From positions 930,001 to 994,000 of the forward strand of contig NZ_CP150274.1 in assembly GCF_037977055.1 (NCBI RefSeq): 64,000 bases of DNA, written 5' to 3'. The notes beneath the pieces were generated by a model that was given only the letters and a program-made list of their open reading frames with translations, was not told the origin of the DNA and made no database searches. Position numbers and translations under genes: made by a program. This DNA comes from Paenibacillus sp. FSL K6-1096. GTDB lineage: Bacteria > Bacillota > Bacilli > Paenibacillales > Paenibacillaceae. Below, one piece after another: positions 61,879-64,000 of this stretch (within the stretch, counting starts at the first letter, position 1; every line of letters starts with the position of its first letter).

Positions 61879-62733
61879 TTGACGAAGACAGATACACTGA
61901 ACCAGATTGAAGAGCTGCAGCAGCGCTGCGAGCAATATGAGGGCATCACCCTGAAGCTGAACTGGGATATGCTCCGGCAACCCGGCAAGACAGGCAGTAC
62001 GCAATACCTGGTGACTTATGAAGAGGACATGCTGGTGGGATTCATCGGAATGTATAGCTTCGGGAATAAAATGGAGGTATGCGGCATGGTCCGGCCGGGC
62101 TACCGCCGCCGGGGAATCTTCAGCGCTCTTTGGAAGCAGGCAGAGGCCATCATCCGGAAGGGAACAGTGAAGACACTGCTGCTGAACACTCCTGCAGGCT
62201 CAGCCTCCGGCAACGCTTTTCTGAAGACTCTGCCAGTGGCATTCAGCCAGGCGGAATATCAGATGAAGTGGGACGGGGCAGGCGGGAGCCTGGCAGCCGC
62301 AGAAGCCAGTTCGGCCGCCGGCCTTGTTACGCTCCGGCCGTCACGCCCTGAGGAGATCCCCCTGCTCATCACCTTGGACTGTGACGGATTTCAGATGACT
62401 AAGGAAGAGGCCGCCGAAATGTACGGACAGCAGGAGCAGGATGGCTCCGAGGAGCATATTATCATTGAGCTGGACGGACAGCCGGCCGGCAAGCTTCGGC
62501 TGTGGTCTGAGGACAACGAGACCTGGATCTACGGATTCGTCGTAGACAAGAAGCTGCGGGGGCTTGGGATCGGCCGGAGTGCGCTGATGCAGACCATTGA
62601 ACGGGAGCAGCACCATCATAACGGCGTGAATCTGGAGGTTGCGCTGGACAATCCGAATGCGCTCAGGCTCTATGAGAGCTGCGGCTTCGTCGTTCTTAAC
62701 CAGCAGGATTATTATGAATACCGGCTGAACTAG
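61879..62733 (+). CDS. Tandem GNAT-domain acetyltransferase
   Basis: 284 residues with two GNAT-like halves. The first (about 1-130) has MVRPGYRRRGIFSALWKQAE; the second (about 150-284) has VVDKKLRGLGIGRSALMQTI and closes with NPNALRLYESCGFVVLNQ. The substrate is unknown. The start is TTG 61879 with GGAGG eight bases upstream, the site overlapping the end of the preceding gene region. It ends at a strong bidirectional terminator. Confidence 0.9.
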   Translation: MTKTDTLNQIEELQQRCEQYEGITLKLNWDMLRQPGKTGSTQYLVTYEEDMLVGFIGMYSFGNKMEVCGMVRPGYRRRGIFSALWKQAEAIIRKGTVKTLLLNTPAGSASGNAFLKTLPVAFSQAEYQMKWDGAGGSLAAAEASSAAGLVTLRPSRPEEIPLLITLDCDGFQMTKEEAAEMYGQQEQDGSEEHIIIELDGQPAGKLRLWSEDNETWIYGFVVDKKLRGLGIGRSALMQTIEREQHHHNGVNLEVALDNPNALRLYESCGFVVLNQQDYYEYRLN

Positions 62734-62755
62734 AATAATAATCAGGAACAACAAT

Positions 62756-62802
62756 AATAAGCATCTCTTCCCGGCCGCGCGGCTGTGGAGGAGATGCTTA
62801 TT
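62756..62802. terminator. Bidirectional intrinsic terminator
   Basis: AATAAGCATCTC pairs with GAGATGCTTATT around a GC-rich loop. It separates the plus-strand GNAT operon from the minus-strand flavodoxin operon. Confidence 0.88.
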
Positions 62803-62817
62803 GTATGTAGAACCGGG

Positions 62818-63594
62818 CTACATCAGCCCGTATCCCCGCAGAACAGAATCGTCCCGCTCGTTCTTGCCGCCGCCGCAGCACGGGCAGCCTTGTGCCCCGG
62901 CCTCCCGTTCCAGGAACACCGACAACAGCTGCACATAATCAAGTGATTCCTGCAGCGGCAGATCCGCACCCTCCACCCTGTGCCTGCGCCCGTCCAGCAG
63001 CGAATAGATCTCGATGGTGTCCGCCGGTTCTCCATAAGCCATGTGAGAGAAGACATTCGCCATATGCATGAATCCGGTAATGACTTCGTCGCTGCCTTGC
63101 ACCATGAATTTCTGGATATTCAGGCTCCGCCCCTTCTGCTGCGGGCTCCAGGCCAGCTGGAAAATCACCGCCAGCTCAACCGACAGCTCAGGAACCTTCA
63201 CATGCCACTGCTCATAGCGCATCACCGGAAGCTCTCCGGTATGATTAACGGCAACAATCCGCATCAATTCATCGGCAACCGCCTGCTTCACATCCCAGTA
63301 CTGCATCAGCGAAGGAAAAGCATTGCCCTTCGGCGGCCAGCGGCGCTCCAGCAGGAACTGTACCGGAGTCTCCCGGCGCACCTCGGGCGGCAGACCGTAG
63401 AAGTCGTTCAGCGTGTGTCCAACCGCATACTGGACCTGCTGCCTCCAGCGTGGAAGCCCGGTAGCCGGTCCGCTGCCGGCCACCTGAGCTCCGCCCAGCA
63501 TAATATGCTCCATGCGGTAATCATCAAGCCGCCTGTACGCGTTCATCCCGCCGGCAGGCTTGCTTCCTGTCATGACCCCAGCCGACGCGCCCAT
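62818..63594 (-). CDS. Hypothetical protein with C-terminal CPCC motif
   Basis: About 258 residues, soluble, not recognised. The N-terminal and middle parts have many Trp and charged residues (RWRQQVQYAVGHTLNDFYGL, RYEQWHVKVPELSVELAVI). Near the C-terminus the segment GCPCCGGGKNERDD holds three cysteines, a possible metal or redox site. The start is uncertain (63594, 63573 or 63546); none has a strong SD. The first follows the flavodoxin stop by two bases, so translation coupled to flavodoxin is likely. The pairing suggests a flavodoxin-linked redox role, but that is inference. Confidence 0.65.
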   Translation of the reverse strand: MGASAGVMTGSKPAGGMNAYRRLDDYRMEHIMLGGAQVAGSGPATGLPRWRQQVQYAVGHTLNDFYGLPPEVRRETPVQFLLERRWPPKGNAFPSLMQYWDVKQAVADELMRIVAVNHTGELPVMRYEQWHVKVPELSVELAVIFQLAWSPQQKGRSLNIQKFMVQGSDEVITGFMHMANVFSHMAYGEPADTIEIYSLLDGRRHRVEGADLPLQESLDYVQLLSVFLEREAGAQGCPCCGGGKNERDDSVLRGYGLM

Positions 63595-63596
63595 CG

Positions 63597-64000
63597 TCAG
63601 GATACCGCCGCGCAGGCTCCGATGAACTGGCGGCCGAAGTTCCGGCAGTCCTCCTTCTCGGCGGCATTCGGCCCGTACTCAATCTTCAGGCTGGCCTGAA
63701 CGATCTCAGCCCCGCGCTCCTTCAGCTTTTTCTCAATCTCGTCTACCGCCCCGCAGTAGATCTGATACCCGGTGTCCCCGCTTCCGAAGGCTGCCGCCTT
63801 GCAGCTGCTCAGGTCCAGCTCATCCATCTCCTCATAGAAATCGAGGAATTCATCCGGCAGCTCCCCGTCGCCCCAGGTATAGGCGCCCAGGAGGACCGCC
63901 GCGTAGTCCTTCATCTCCTCGGCATTGCAGTCCGTGACCGATTTCAGCACGGCCTCTCCCCCTGCCTCGCGGATGCCCTCTACAATCAATTCAGCGATCT
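63597..64000 (-). CDS. Flavodoxin (5' end outside the window)
   Basis: 134 codons are visible, running off the right edge; the FMN phosphate-binding loop is beyond it. The visible part reads IAELIVEGIREAGGE, then VLLGAYTWGDGELPDEFLDF with the Trp that stacks on FMN, and AAAFGSGDTGYQIYCGAVDE, typical of short-chain flavodoxins. It is a one-electron carrier induced under iron limitation in many bacteria. A TTG at 63989 is in frame, but the family sequence clearly continues upstream of it. It is followed after two bases by the CPCC-motif protein. Confidence 0.92.
   Translation of the reverse strand, partial: IAELIVEGIREAGGEAVLKSVTDCNAEEMKDYAAVLLGAYTWGDGELPDEFLDFYEEMDELDLSSCKAAAFGSGDTGYQIYCGAVDEIEKKLKERGAEIVQASLKIEYGPNAAEKEDCRNFGRQFIGACAAVS

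Noticed and set aside
61420..62004. Upstream extension of the L25 leader frame into a 242-codon minus-strand ORF
   Set aside because: That part is antisense to two well-supported GNAT genes and lies above the promoter. Only the last 47 codons are inside the predicted transcript.
1..64000. Prophage, integrative element or insertion sequence
   Set aside because: No integrase, transposase, terminase, portal or att-like tRNA end was seen. The accessory signs are limited to repeats, decayed genes and one AT-rich gene.

Overview
The window looks like chromosome from a Paenibacillus-type, spore-forming, motile Firmicute. The evidence is a gerA-type germination operon, a SpoIID-domain protein, a chemotaxis operon, many two-component systems of the BceRS, YesMN and OmpR types, Gram-positive lipoproteins, strong GGAGG-type ribosome binding sites, and a moderately high GC content (by eye). 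I saw no tRNA, rRNA, CRISPR array, integrase or transposase. Accessory traits are small: repeat clusters, decayed genes and one AT-rich gene.

Layout. 1-2.7 kb: a BceRS-BceAB-type peptide-sensing and efflux module, running off the left edge. 2.8-5.5 kb: small membrane and lipoprotein genes, plus two gene wrecks (a LysE/AraC chimera and a GNAT fragment). 5.7-12.2 kb: a serine hydrolase, a germinant-receptor operon (A, C, a small D-like protein, B), an 0.8 kb non-coding stretch with promoter and hairpins, and a CPBP protease. 12.4-17.2 kb: an mcp-cheW-cheA operon behind a SigD-like promoter. 17.2-21.9 kb: a GPH sugar symporter with a PIG-L deacetylase, a repeat array, a GNAT and an L-asparaginase. 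21.9-26.4 kb: an OmpR-type two-component system, a secreted protein and an APC permease. 26.5-34.0 kb: a signalling operon made of a polytopic membrane protein, an 1807-residue kinase/ATPase/GAF/PAS/diguanylate cyclase, and a soluble MCP-like protein. 34.3-37.8 kb: a SpoIID plus peptidoglycan-binding protein, a TIM-barrel pseudogene, a VOC protein and a CBS protein. 37.8-44.3 kb: map, cysJI, lspA and an aldo/keto reductase. 44.6-49.9 kb: an Hpt-REC-GGDEF-REC protein, a lone receiver and a hybrid histidine kinase. 50.1-51.8 kb: an ACT protein and a PFL protein. 52-58.3 kb: SigJ-type sigma with AhpD-like protein, a drug exporter with its MarR regulator and twin operators, and a YesMN-type pair. 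58.5-64 kb: a GyrI-like protein, a TerD-VWA protein, ribosomal protein L25 behind a possible attenuator, two GNAT proteins, a protein with a C-terminal CPCC motif, and a flavodoxin cut by the right edge.

The strongest items for a second look are the L25 leader (promoter, leader ORF and intrinsic terminator in series), the giant kinase-cyclase operon, a dispersed nested-hairpin repeat found at three loci, the structured non-coding region upstream of the germination operon, and a class-II-spaced Crp/Fnr-like site at a lipoprotein promoter. None of these was checked by search or folding software. Family names rest on motifs and recall.
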